Assembly (NCBI RefSeq): GCF_030272615.1 | Contig: NC_081408.1 | Location: forward strand, 341,519,793-341,583,792 | Source: Cryptomeria japonica | Taxonomy: Eukaryota; Streptophyta; Pinopsida; Cupressales; Cupressaceae | DNA: 64,000 nt | Direction: 5' to 3' | In this document: one piece after another, positions 1 to 11,244 of the stretch | Layout: each line of letters begins with the position of its first letter | Position numbering within the stretch: position 1 is the first letter of the stretch | Notes under the pieces: model-generated | What the model saw: only the letters and a program-made list of their open reading frames with translations | Told to the model about the DNA's origin: nothing | Database searches by the model: none | Position numbers and translations under genes: made by a program

Positions 1-150
1 GGCTGTGTATGGTGGATGTAACCCATTCTGGGTGAACCACGTTAAATCTTTGTGTTATCTATGTCCTATTTTATTCCTTTATCTTTTGTATTTGAATTTG
101 CATATAACTGTTAGTTCATATTTGCTTTGGATCTGCTTGAAACCCTAACA
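1..150 (+). repeat. 3' end of the 5' LTR of copia-1 (partial)
   Basis: This is nearly identical to the end of the LTR at 4261-4706. It ends in CTAACA directly before the primer binding site. About 300 bases of this LTR lie left of the window. Confidence 0.92.
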
Positions 151-152
151 AT

Positions 153-164
153 TGGTATCAGAGC
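153..164 (+). other. Primer binding site of copia-1 (initiator tRNA-Met type)
   Basis: TGGTATCAGAGC begins two bases after the LTR end. It is the usual plant Ty1/copia PBS, complementary to the 3' end of initiator tRNA-Met. Confidence 0.93.
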
Positions 165-210
165 GAGGTTTTCTATAAATTGGCAACACTTTCAGATTTG
201 AGTGGGAGCA

Positions 211-1083
211 ATGGAGGATTCCAAATTCAAGGTCGAAAAGTTTAACGGCCAGAATTATCAGTTATGGAAAATGCAAATGGAGGATTACCTGTATCAAAAG
301 TATTTGTGGCGGCCATTAGAAGGAAAGGAAAAGAAAGTAACCACAATGTCAGATGAAGAATGGGACATTTTAGATAGAAAGGCACTGGGATCCATTCGAT
401 TGTGCCTTGCATCGTTTGTAGCTTTCAATGTAACAGAAGCAAAAACGGTTGTAGATTTGATGGCGACATTGGCTAAGCTATATGAGAAACCCTCAACTTT
501 GAATAAGGTATTTCTTATGAAGTGTTTGTTAAATTTGAAAATGAGTGATGGAGGATCTGTAGCGGAGCACTTAAATGAATTTAATACAATTACCAGTCAA
601 TTGTCTTTGATAAAAATTACCTTTGCGGAAGAGGTTAGGGCTCTCTTGATTTTATGTTCTCTGCCAGAAAGCTAGAATAGCTTGGTTATGCCTGTAAGTA
701 ACTCTGTCTCTAGTAAAAATACTTTGGTATTTGATGATATTGTTGGTGTTATCCTAAGCGAGGAAATGCGAAGGAAAAACACAGGTGAGACTCCAACATC
801 ATCAAGTAGTGTTTTGAATGTGGAGAATAGAGGAAGATCAAAGGAAAGAGGAAAAGACCCTTGGAATGAGAAGTCACGAGGGAAGTCAAAAGGATGCTCT
901 CAATCTAGAGGAAAGAAAGATTGTTGGTACTACGGAAAGCCTGGTCATCTAAAGAAAGACTGTTGGTCTCAGAAAAACAAAGAAGGAGACAAAAATGAAA
1001 ATGATAGTAAGGAAGCTAATATTGCAAGCAATACTTTACAAGATGCTTTAATCTTATGTTTGGATAATGTTAATGATTCCTAG
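211..1083 (+). pseudogene. copia-1 gag (nucleocapsid polyprotein part), two TAG stops
   Basis: Gag packages element RNA into virus-like particles. The first ATG after the PBS is at 211 (MEDSKFKVEKFNG...), and the N-terminal region has the copia gag look (QLWKMQMEDYL, around residues 20-32). A TAG at 673-675 interrupts the frame, which then continues unbroken to a second TAG at 1081-1083. The region after 800 is basic and ends in a CCHC-type knuckle near 922-963. That knuckle reads CWYYGKPGHLKKDC, with Tyr where the second zinc Cys should be, so it probably could not bind zinc. Both stops sit where Trp is usual in this family, as expected from a G-to-A change in TGG. Confidence 0.9.
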
Positions 1084-4079
1084 GTAATAGATTCTGGGGC
1101 TTCATTTCATGCTACACCCCATAGAAAATATATGTTTAAGGTGATTTTGGACAGGTATATTTGGGTGATGATGAGCCCTGTCGAATTGTTGGAAAAGGAA
1201 AGATAAAGATCAAGTTGCAGAATGGTAATGATTGGTTTCTGCAGGAGGTAAGACATGTTTTTAACTTAAGAATAAATTCAATTTTTGGAGGGCAACTAGG
1301 TAGTGAAGGTTGCATAGTTACCTTCTCAAACAGTATCTGGAAGGTCAGTAAAGGATCATTAGTAGTAGCTAAAGGTGCGAAGGTAGGCACATTATATTTG
1401 TGTGCTAGTAACACTTACTCTACCTTAGCTGCTACAGATAAAGTTACTGTAGGGACAACAACAGTAAATGTTGCAAGAACAGATTCGATAATGTGGCACC
1501 ATAGGCTTGGGCACATGAGTGAGAAAGGGATGAAAATCCTTCACTCCAAAAATATATTGCCAAGACTAAAGACAATCGATTTAGAGTTCTGTGAAAATTG
1601 TGTTTATGGCAAACAGAAAAGAGTCAGATTTCTCAAGGTTGGGAAAGAGAAGAAGAGTGAGAAGTTAGAGCTTGTGCATTCAGATGTATGGGGACTGGCT
1701 CAGGTATCATCTCTTGGTGGCTCTTGTTATTATGTTATTTTTATTGATGACTCAACTATAAAAACATGGGTATATTTCCTAAAGCAAAAATTAGATGTTT
1801 TTGAAACTTTTAAGAAATGGAAAGCTTTGGTTGAAAATGAGACAGGAAAAAGGTTGAAGTGTCTAAGATCGGATAATGGAGGTGAGTGTTGTAGCAAGGC
1901 ATTTGAATATTACTGCTCCTTAAATGGGACTAGAAAGTAGAAGACAGATCTAGGAACTCCACAGGAAAATGGTGTGTCAAAGAGAATGAATAGGACTATC
2001 ATGGAACGCGCGAGGAGCATGAGATTGCATGTTGGATTGCCCTTACATTTTTGGGTAGATGTTGTACATAATGTTGTCTATTTGATAAATAGAGGACCTT
2101 CAACCCCTTTGGATTGTGGTAGTCCAGAGGAGGCATGGACTGGTAAAAAGGTAAATTATTCTTTTCTAAAAACCTTTGGTTGTGAAGCTTTTGTCCATGT
2201 TGATAAAGAAAACAGAACCAAGCTTGATGCTAAATCTCAAAAATGTACCTTCACTGGATATGGGATAGATGAATATGGCTATCGGTTATGGGATTTTGAA
2301 AATAAGAAAATAACTAGAAGTAGAGATGTTATATTCAATGAGAAGGTTATGTATAAAGAAAAGATGTGGGAAAAGAAGCATGAACAAGACAAGCAAGAAT
2401 ATGTGGTGTTGGATGAGATTCCTGAAAATGAAATGCCACAGGTACCTGATGCTCAGGAACAACAGAATGTTCCACAAACTCCTGCAAGTGTTAGACATTC
2501 TACGAGGTCAAGTAGACCCCCTGAAAGATTTTCTCCTTCTTTGTATTCTATATTATTAACAGATTCTGGTGAACCAGAAGAATATGAAGAAGCCATGCAG
2601 GTAGGTGCCAAACAACAGTGGGAGCTAGGCATGAAAGAGGAGATGGACTCCTTGATGAAAAATAAGACTTGGGACTTAGTCCCTTTACCTGCAAAAAAAA
2701 GAGCCTTGCCTAACAAATGGGTTTATCGACTAAAGGAGGAGGAAAGAGGTCAGAAAAGATATAAGGCCAGACTTGTGGTAAAAGGTTTTGCACAGAAAAA
2801 GGGTATAAATTATGATGAAATATTTTCTCCAGTTGTAAAAATGACTTCAATTAGAACTGTACTTAGTCTTGTGGCTGCAGATGATTTACATCTTGAACAA
2901 TTAGATGTCAAAATAGCTTTTCTCCATGGAGATTTGGAGGAGGAAATTTAAATGTTTCAACCACAGGGATATGAGGTCAAAGGTAAGGAGAACTTGGTGT
3001 GCAGGTTGAAGAAAAGTTTGTATGGCCTAAAGCAAGCACCCCAACAATGGTATTTAAAATTTGATGGTTTCATGGCTGAACACGGTTATCATAGATGTCA
3101 TTCTGATCATTGTGTATATTTTAAGAGATTTGATAATGACAGTTATATTATCATGTTGCTTTATGTTGATGACATGCTTGTTGCAAGGTCTAACATGCAA
3201 CATATATATGATCTTAAACAAAAATTAGCCAGGTCATTTGCTATGAAGGATTTGGGTGCAGCTAAGCAAATTCTCGATATGAGGATTACACCGGACAGGA
3301 AAAATAGAACCTTGAATTTGTCCCAAAGTGAGTATATAAAGAAGATGTTGAAAATATTTAACATGCAGGATGCAAAAGCAGTTAGTACACCTTTGGCTAG
3401 TCATTTCAAATTGACTAAGGAGATGTGCCCAAAGGCACAGGAAGAGGTTAATAAAATGTCTAACATCCCATATTCATCAGTTGTTGGTAGTCTGATGTAT
3501 GCAATGGTATGCACAAGGTCAGATATTGCACATGCAGTGGGAGTTGTGAGCAGGTTTATGAGTAATCTGGGTATGAAACATTGGAATGTTGTGAAATGGA
3601 TTCTTTGGTATTTGAAAGGAACTACTACGAAGGCATTATGTTTCAAAGGATCGAATGCTGCTCTGAGTGGATTTGTTGACTCTGATCTAGCCGGTGATAT
3701 TGATTCACGGAGGAGTACTACAGGGTATGTTTTTACTATAGGGGGAACTGCAGTCAGTTGGATTTCTATGCTACAAAAGGTTGTTGCACTTTCAACCACT
3801 GAAGCTGAGTATGTTGCTGCTACAGAAGCCAGCAAGGAGATGATTTGGTTACAATGCTTTCTAGAGGAATTGGGTCAGACATAAGAGGATCGCCCATTGT
3901 ATACTGATAACCAGAGTGTCATTAATCTTGCAAAGAACTCTACTTTTCATTCAAGGACAAAGCACATTCAGCTCAGGTACCACTTCATCCGGACTGTTTT
4001 GGAGGAGGGTCAGTTACGGCTTGAGAAGATTCACACAAGTGAGAATCCTGCCAATATGTTCACGAAGGCAGTTCCATAG
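1084..4079 (+). pseudogene. copia-1 pol: protease, integrase, reverse transcriptase, RNase H; one frameshift, three stops
   Basis: Protease motif DSGA begins at 1090. A frameshift near 1135-1160 follows, after which all domains share one frame to the TAG at 4077-4079. The integrase zinc region has its His pair near 1494-1515 and CENC near 1591-1602. Catalytic residues lie in HSDVWG (about 1678), RSDNGGE (about 1866) and PQENGV (about 1959). The RT catalytic YVDD is at 3162-3173. RNase H is seen in SDLAGD (about 3680), EAEY (about 3802) and TDNQS (about 3903). Stops inside are TAG 1938-1940, TAA 2949-2951 and TAA 3882-3884. All catalytic signatures survive, so the decay looks moderate rather than ancient. 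Confidence 0.93.
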
Positions 4080-4203
4080 CAGAAGTTGATTTCTTCATCA
4101 GTTTCTATTGGTCTTCTTGATTGATAGTTGTGGAATGTATACCAGTCGAGTCCTAGTGTTTTATCCAACGGATGTTGCATGTACAGTGGTGTCGTGTAGT
4201 TTT

Positions 4204-4281
4204 AGTCTCCAAGTGGGAGATTGTTCGATGTGGAGCCTGATCAGTCTCCAAGTGGGAGATTGTTGAAATGTGGTGACTAAT
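4204..4281 (+). repeat. 39-bp tandem duplication of polypurine tract plus LTR edge
   Basis: AGTCTCCAAGTGGGAGATTG occurs at 4204 and again at 4243. Each copy continues into a similar LTR start (TGTT..ATGTGG..), so the plus-strand priming site and the first LTR bases are duplicated. The second copy abuts the better LTR start at 4261. Confidence 0.85.
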
Positions 4282-4706
4282 CAGCAAAGTATTGTACACT
4301 CAGCACGTATCCTTGCCGGGGTTCGGGGCCGGGTCGAGCCCCGAGCGAGGGTTTGGGGGTGGCAGCCCCCAAAGCGAGCGAAGCCTGCTACGAGGGTTCG
4401 GGGGCCATTTTTGTTGATGAAAACTAACATTGTAATAAAACCCTAAAAAGGCTGACTTTGTTTGTTGCTCTAAAAATGCATGTTATAAGCGGTTGTGATG
4501 CTTAAGGCATGGTAAGTTGATGTACTATTTTTGCTGGATAATAAGAAAGATTGGACAGCTATGTATGGTGGACGTAACCCATTCTGGGTGAACCACGTTA
4601 AATCTCTATGTTATCTGTGTCCTATTTTATTCCTTTATCTTTTGTATTTGAATCTGCATATAACTGTTAGTTCATATTTGCTTTGGATCTGCTTGAAACC
4701 CTAACA
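4261..4706 (+). repeat. 3' LTR of copia-1 (446 bp)
   Basis: It starts TGTTGAAATG right after the purine tract and ends CTAACA. The last 150 bases match the window start. A GC-rich island (about 4315-4407) lies inside otherwise AT-rich sequence. Confidence 0.9.
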
Positions 4707-4707
4707 A

Positions 4708-6110
4708 TTAGTTCCCCGGCCTAAAGACAAAAATGTGATTGGAACAAAATGGGTATTCAGAAACAAACTTAATGAAGATGGTAAGGTAATCAGAAATAAA
4801 GCAAGATTAGTGTGTAAGGGATATTCTCAGAAAGAAGGAATTGATTATAATGAAACCTTTGCACCAGTAGCTAGAATTGAGGCAGTCAAATTATTCTTGG
4901 CTTTTACAACACACAAGAACTACAAAGTATATCAAATGGATATTAAATGTGCATTTTTGAATGGAGATCTTGAAGAAGAAGTTTACATTGAGCAACCTGA
5001 TGGATTTTCTTTGACAGATAACAAAGATATGGTTTGCAGGATAAGGAAAGCTTTGTATGGGTTGAAGCAAGCTCTGAGAGCTTGGTATGCTAGATTGAAT
5101 AAATATCTTTTGAAGACTGGATTTTCTAAAGGTAATGCTGACAACAACTTATACTATAAAGTGACTAATGATGACATCTTGGTTATAGAATTTTTTGTTG
5201 ATGATATAATATTTGGAGGAGAAGATGGATTATGTAGACTTTTCTATTGAAATGCAGCAAGAATTTGAAATGTCTATGATTGGAGAGATAAAAAAAATTT
5301 GAGGATTGCAAATTTCACAGACTGATAAAGGTATATTCTTGAGTCAATCTAGGTACTTGAAGGAGTTGCTAAAGAAATTTGGAATGGAGAAGTCTAAACC
5401 GGCAAGCACACCTATGACTACAAATGACAAATTATCACTAATGGATGAATACACCTGTTAATCTGACTAGGTACAAATCTATGATAGGAGGCCTACTGTA
5501 TTTGACACAAACAAGACCTAATATTATGAATGCAGTATGTATTGTTTCAAGATTTCAAAGTAATCCTAGAAAAAATCATGAATCAACAGTAAAAAGGATT
5601 TTCTGGTACTTACAAGGCACTACAAATCTTGGTTTATGGTATCCTAGAGATGAAAACTTCAAAATATGTGCATACACAAATGCAAATTGGGCAGGAGATG
5701 TGGATGACAGAAAAAACACCACCAGCGGAGCATTTTTTCTTGGAAGTAGATTAATTTCTTGGTTGAGTAAGAAACAAAGTTGCACATCTTTATCAACAAC
5801 AAAATCAGAATATGTTGCAGCAACAACTAACTGTACACGGGTATTATGGCTTAAGCAAATGTTGAAGGACATAAAGATAAAATGCAAGGAACCTATAACT
5901 ATCTATTGTGATAACACTGCAGCAATTGATATATCTAAGAATCCAGTACTACATTCTAAAACTAAACATGTTTCTATCAAACTGAATTTTTTGAAAGAGA
6001 ATGTTGAAGCAAAAGAAGTAAAACTAGTTTATGTGAATACTAAAGAACAGATTGCAGATATTTTCACTAAGCCTTTGCCTAAAGAGACTTTTGAATATCT
6101 CAGAGATTAG
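4708..6110 (+). pseudogene. copia-2 pol fragment: reverse transcriptase and RNase H, two frameshifts
   Basis: It encodes the palm and connection of a copia [49 protein letters not shown] and LYGLKQA. The catalytic tetrad is FVDD (5194-5205) in place of YVDD. A TGA at 5248-5250 results from a frameshift near 5236, and a second shift occurs near 5440. RNase H continues from 5445 with ANWAGD, SEYVAA, YCDN and ADIFTKPLP, and ends in a TAG at 6108-6110. The 5' part of RT is missing because copia-1 is inserted here. Confidence 0.9.
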
Positions 6111-6526
6111 CTTGGGGTCGAATCCCCACCGGTAGGGACTTAGACAGTTGATGTTTGTCATCAACCGGCAAAATTAACAGAGAAATCTTTTACTCTGGCT
6201 TTGATGAGGAGAGCTACTTCTCAGGGGGAGTAGTTGGTATACTGAATTGGTTGGTATCTTATACTTGAACCTGGCTTTTGTATTGGCTTTGGCATTTGAT
6301 GTCAAAAGGGGAGAGATTGATATGGAAAAACACAAGGAAAACACATGTTACTCTCAGGGGGAGAGATTGTTACTTTGGGAGAGATTGATTAATCTCCATA
6401 TCTGAATTTTGATTTCTGGTTATGATCTCTTTTGGGAGATTGTTGGTTTTTGGTATTTGGCATTTCTATTTTGGCACTTTGATGGTTTTTCCATCTTGTG
6501 TTTCCATCAATGCCAAAGGGGGAGAT
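6111..6526 (+). other. copia-2 3' untranslated region with repeated polypurine tracts
   Basis: G-rich purine runs of the form (A)GGGGGAG or GGGAGA recur near 6215, 6309, 6355, 6377, 6431 and 6516. The last one, AAAGGGGGAGA just before TGTTGG, is the likely plus-strand primer. The similar 3' region of the minus-strand element at 31021-31297 has the same architecture. Confidence 0.75.
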
Positions 6527-7604
6527 TGTTGGTATTTTGGCTATGTTGATATGGTTTTGTCATTGATGTCAACACCTATTAACACTTATCAACTCTGGCA
6601 CTTTGGAGGATTGGCAATGTTCACCGGCAAGCAATTGACTTTATGCATAGTCACCGGTATCTGGTTCACCGGTAGGATATATTGTTCACTGGCACTTGGA
6701 ATGACATAGAAAACACTTGGTTATGTTGAAGACATCATTTGGACACTTTGTCTTGGAGATTTATTCATTGATATATTTGTACTTGCACATTTGTTGTTAA
6801 AGGCAAATAGGTCCAGAATAAGCACTGGCAGGCTTATCTATTCCAGATCAGCACAACACACTTTGGAGATGATTTTGTTATTATTATAAATGCATTAAGC
6901 TGAAATGTTGAATCAGATATTGCATCGGTTATTGATTTACTTGTAATTGATTTTATTGTAATATCTTTTAGAGCCAACCTACTAAAATTGGTCTTAGGTT
7001 ATGGTATATATGTAAGATCTTATTTGTAAGATCGATATGTGATTGGGAAAAGGAATTGTAAGAAGGTTTATGTGAGAATAAGAAAAACTATACACGCAGA
7101 CATCATTTGAAGGTAAAGCAAGGTTTTTGTGAAGGCATATTAGAACTACATCGGTACTGAATCCAGCATATGAAGATGCTATTTTGAGCAGTACATCATT
7201 ATTGGATTTAACCATCCAATTGTACTCAGTGTGACTCCTATTTGTGTTTGAGCAGTGAGATCTAGGCGCTTGGCCTTTCTGGATGTGCAGACCCCATTTG
7301 TATACACATACTATCTGCAATAGTATCATCTGATTGTGGGTAAGGTTTCCCACCATGGTTTTTCCCCTAACAGGGTTTCCACATACAAATATTGGTGTTA
7401 TATGTTGTGGATGTTATTGTCTTTCTATTTCATGCATTAATCTTTACCAGTACTATAATTAACTGATAAACTGTCTACCGACATAAAGTTTGGTTTACCG
7501 GTATTAAGCATTAAGGTTGGTTAATTTGTTTTGGTTCGAATTTATTTGACAACTGATTCACCCCCCCCCCCCCCCCCCCTCTCAGTTGTCTCTGGGACCT
7601 AACA
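6527..7604 (+). repeat. 3' LTR of copia-2 (about 1.08 kb)
   Basis: It starts TGTTGGTATT after the purine tract and ends CCTAACA. Near its end it carries GGTTTTTCCC..GGGTTTCCAC (about 7355-7383), TTGGTGTTAT, and a TTCA-C(n)-TCTCAGTTG block with a C run at about 7560-7579. The same three signals occur in the LTRs at 11245, 29837 and 37578, so the families are related. ACCGG motifs are frequent. Confidence 0.85.
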
Positions 7605-9660
7605 GAGGGTAGAGCCCAAGATATAGTTTCAAAGGGAGGCAGATGAATGCCATGGTATGTAAAGACAAGAAGTTGGTGTTGAACCTAAAATCATGTTGTT
7701 TGAATTGATTTGATTTAAATAATAATTCATTTAAAACATATATGCATATATATAAAAGATGAAGTATCTACAGAAGAGTGGGAAAACACCCAGGTAAAAT
7801 AGAAGTTTAAATCATTTTAATATGATAAACACTATAAAGAGGGAAGGAGAAATTATCCCAATAAATCATTTATTAGATGAGCAAGCAAAGTGATGGGCCC
7901 CGCGAGTAAAAAATATTTATTATCAGTGAAAATGTTCTTGCCAAAAAAAAACCATGCCTCACCAAAAAATAGTGAAATAAGGTGCGGAAAAATTACACAA
8001 AGGTGGCTAAAGGATTATTACCAATTGAAGTAATTTATAAAAATAAGATTTTCATTTAAAGACAAAAGTAGTATTTTCACGAGGGACAAAAATATTTTCA
8101 CAAATGGAAATTATAATTGTTTCGGTTAAAATACAATAAATATGTTTTTATCATGCACAAATTAAAGCTTGCAAGAATGAGAAGGGTAATTGTTTTACCT
8201 AAAAGGTGGATAATATAAGGATTTACTACATCAAACCTATAGGTGAAAAGGCTTTTACATGGATTAGTAATATGGAGCCAAATACTTTAAAAGCAAAAGT
8301 AAGGGAAGTATATATTTCACACAAAGAAAGATTAACTTCGCAAAGATGAAAGAAGGATGAGTAAGGAAAATTCATCAATTCAAGATAGAGAACTAGTAAT
8401 GCCAAGTTAATAAGGGGGTATGAAGTTCAATAATTGTTTTTTTTCTCTACTTTTGTGAAAGATGAAGAAATAAAAATCGAATTGTGACAGATGTAAAAAT
8501 TATTTCATGAAAAGAAATAAGAAGGTGATTGGAAAACAAGAAAAGATAGAGGTGAATTATTTACACTTAAGATGAAGGGTGTAAATGAGCAGATAAATAC
8601 GCATTATAGAAGATAAGTGTGAAGTGAAAATGGAAGATTAAAGTCATAAAGAATTTTTTAATGAAGGAGGAAGAATATTGTTATACACAAATTAGGGATT
8701 ACAAGTTGCGATATTAAAATAAACAAAAGGTTGTGACTTTTTACATTTGGGTAGTTCTGATATTTTTTGTAATGGTCTGAAATGCTCTTTTGTTCTTATA
8801 AAAAGGGAAATCGGGACCGAATAGGGAATTATAAATTGTTATATATATATAATAACAGATTTGTAAAAATATCACCAGACATGAATAAATAAAATACTAT
8901 AGTGTACTATTGTGTTGTAGTAAATTTCTTTTGAGATTAGTTCTTTGTCATAACCATTAGCAAGTAGTTGTTATCTTAAATCCTTGTGTGAATATTTTAT
9001 GTTGTAATTACAAGTTAGAAAAATATAGAATGGGTAACTAACAGATCCATCCAAGGGAGGATTTAAAAATTGTCTTTCAAAGTTATACGTAGGGTTTGCA
9101 AGTGAGTGACTATATTGACCAAGAGACATAAGGCACTGGTCTATTACATATAAATTTCAATTCAATCATTACTTATACTTTTCAATTTCAGTTTTGTGCA
9201 AGTAGGAGATAGAAGTAGAGAGTAGGAGTAAGAAGTAATCAAATTGAAGCAAGAAGAATTAGGAGAAGTTAGAATAACCAGAACAGTAAATTTATCCCAA
9301 AGGTAATGCCACTTTGAGATAAACACTAGAAGTAGAAGATATAGTGCAAATCTGCTACTAAAAGCACCAATTTGAAAAACTGGTTGGTGAGTAGGTACAC
9401 CCGCCTAGGTTCTGCAGAGCCTGAACTGAGGGAGTTAGCAACCTTGAAAGGTTCACTCTGTTAGTTGGGAAAATCAATTGGAGATTTTGAAGATAGGTGT
9501 TGGCATTGCCTTAGAACTTTTCCAATCTGTTGATTTGAGCACCAACAGGTCCTTTTGTGTTCCCTTGTATATCATGTCAATATAAAGGATTGAATTGCTT
9601 ACTCCATATAATTATCACAAGTAGAAGATAAAGATGTCATTGTTGTTGCAATCTTGAGGT
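7605..9660 (+). other. AT-rich spacer, nothing recognised
   Basis: No long frame, no LTR pair and no known motif was found on either strand. Short runs such as TATATATATA near 8840 are present. The last 600 bases (about 9050-9660) may be the LTR or leader of the relic gag that follows, but I cannot show an LTR boundary. Confidence 0.4.
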
Positions 9661-11244
9661 CTTTGGAAAATGTTGGATGAAGACCAAATTGAGTTTACTA
9701 AGGCATTTGAGCAGTTTGTTCATAAAAAAACAATGGATGAGGTGAAAGGACTCTTTGGTCTTCATGTTTTTGATAAATTTGTGTTTCATATTGCGGAGTC
9801 TAAGATACCTAAAGAGGTGTGGGACAAGCTTGCTAAGTTTTATGGTAAGGATAATCAGTTCAAGATCTTACAACTTGAAGTCGATCTCACTTCTATTTTT
9901 ATTTATTATTTCTTGCTATTTATGATTTCCTTGCACAATTTAAGTTGTTTTTATCCCAACTGAAAGGATTTGGTCATACAAAAGATGAAAAGGAGTGTAT
10001 CTTCTTAATCATGGCTAAGCTAAGAGGTGTTTTTCAAAATTTTCTTCTACTTTTTTATTTTGTTGTGGACGTTATGGGAGGAGATCATAAGATGCCTTCT
10101 TTCGAGGTGTTTTGTGATCATCTAACTAAGGGAATATGCCAAGTTGATTTAGATGGATGCTCTTCTTAAGAGTCATGCTTTGATGGCTCAATCTTCCAAG
10201 GTAAAGGGTATGAATAAGAATAAGCTCAAGATAGATTATCCTCTATGTGGTCAACTTCCCTTCAAGCATAAGGAAAAGAATGATCAAAATACTAATCCTT
10301 CACCTCCTCCTCCTTCTAACTTCGAGTGGCCATCCTTCATGTCTAAGAAGCAAAAAAAAACCTCCTTTTGTAAAAAATTAGGGCATAATGAAGCAATTTG
10401 TTTTGTGAGGCTAGTAACATTAGAGGAAGTTATGTGGAAGCACAATATTGTTATGCCTAAGTCTTCTTTCTTGGGAAAAGGACAAGCTTTTTCAACTAGG
10501 GTTTTATTCTCTACCAATGATAATTTTATTCTTGATTATGGTACTTCACATCACGTGACTCATGTCATGGATCTTCTTGAATCCCTTTTTGATATCAACA
10601 CTCCTCATATCACTGTTAGGAACTCTTCACATAATATGATTCTTGGGATAGGCTCAGTTCTTGAATGTAGGATTGTTGTATTGATGATGTTCTTCTTGTT
10701 CCAGATATTTCACATAATCTTCTTTAAATTTATAATATTTTTAATCATGGTGATGACATACTTGTTGACTTCTTTCCCAATGATGTGATTATTTGGGAAT
10801 TACAGGACCCTAAGAAGGTTGTTGCTACAAGCACAATCAATCATGACACCCAACTTGTATAGGTTTGATGGAGTTGAGTCTCCATTAGGATCATCATTTG
10901 TTAGTCATGTAGATTGAGTGAGAAATATTTAGCATCAATCATTTGGGCACCTGAATTACAATTATCTTCAATAGATGAGCATACAAAACTTGGTGATTAG
11001 TCTACCTCAGATCTCTTGTCTAGAGGGAGTTTTTCAAGGTTGTGTACTTGTCAAACATCATAGGAATATCTTTCCTAAGGGTATGACCACATGTTGTTTG
11101 ACATCCCTTGAGTTGGTACATAGTGACCTCGTGCCATTTTTTACTCCATTTTTAGGGGCTAAGTATGTTCTCACTTTTATTGATGACTTCTTCTGGTGCA
11201 CATTGGTGTACTTTTTGAAGTAAAAGGATGGGGTTCTTAGATTT
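9661..11244 (+). pseudogene. copia-3 relic: degenerate gag, protease and start of integrase
   Basis: From the ATG at 9670 the reading resembles a copia gag core (TKAFEQFVHKKTMDEVKGLF, then PKEVWDKLAKFYG). It continues after a frameshift near 9940 with SQLKGFGHTKDEKECIFLIMAKLRG and shifts again near 10150. The nucleocapsid region (10330-10400) keeps FCKKLGHNEAIC, a broken CCHC knuckle. The protease site reads DYGTSHHVT (about 10534) where D-S-G is expected. Integrase starts near 11100 (LELVHSD, then FIDDF) and ends abruptly at 11244, where the next LTR begins with TGTTGG. It is older than copia-1: several shifts, and no RT remains in the window. Confidence 0.8.

Larger units (their letters stand above)
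1..4706 (+). mobile_element. copia-1: Ty1/copia LTR retrotransposon (Tork/Tnt1-like), decayed, left LTR cut by window edge
   Basis: Visible parts run in the order end of 5' LTR, PBS, gag with zinc knuckle, protease, integrase, reverse transcriptase, RNase H, polypurine tract and 3' LTR. Integrase before RT defines Ty1/copia. The last 150 bases of the left LTR match the end of the right LTR (about 4557-4706) with few changes. Gag style and RT motifs resemble the Tnt1/Tork lineage (family knowledge; not tested by phylogeny). The element is dead: two stops in gag, three in pol and one frameshift. The DNA just after its 3' LTR reads directly into another copia RT, so this copy was inserted there. 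A target duplication would be ATTAG at 4707-4711, but the left copy lies outside the window. Confidence 0.93.
4707..7604 (+). mobile_element. copia-2: SIRE-like Ty1/copia element, 3' half (RT, RNase H, 3' LTR); host of the copia-1 insertion
   Basis: The first bases after copia-1 already read as copia RT ([10 protein letters not shown]...), so the 5' part of this element lies beyond copia-1, left of the window. RT and RNase H run to 6110. A long 3' untranslated region with repeated G-rich purine tracts and a roughly 1.1-kb LTR follow. RT wording and the 1-kb LTR suit the SIRE lineage (family knowledge, not tested). Target duplications cannot be checked because the left end is absent. Confidence 0.87.

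Noticed and set aside
153-164. tRNA gene fragments at the PBS sites
   Set aside because: They are complementary to a tRNA 3' end, sit next to LTRs and lack the rest of a tRNA.
1136-3835. Antisense frames of 67-144 codons within copia-1
   Set aside because: Shadows of the pol gene on the opposite strand.
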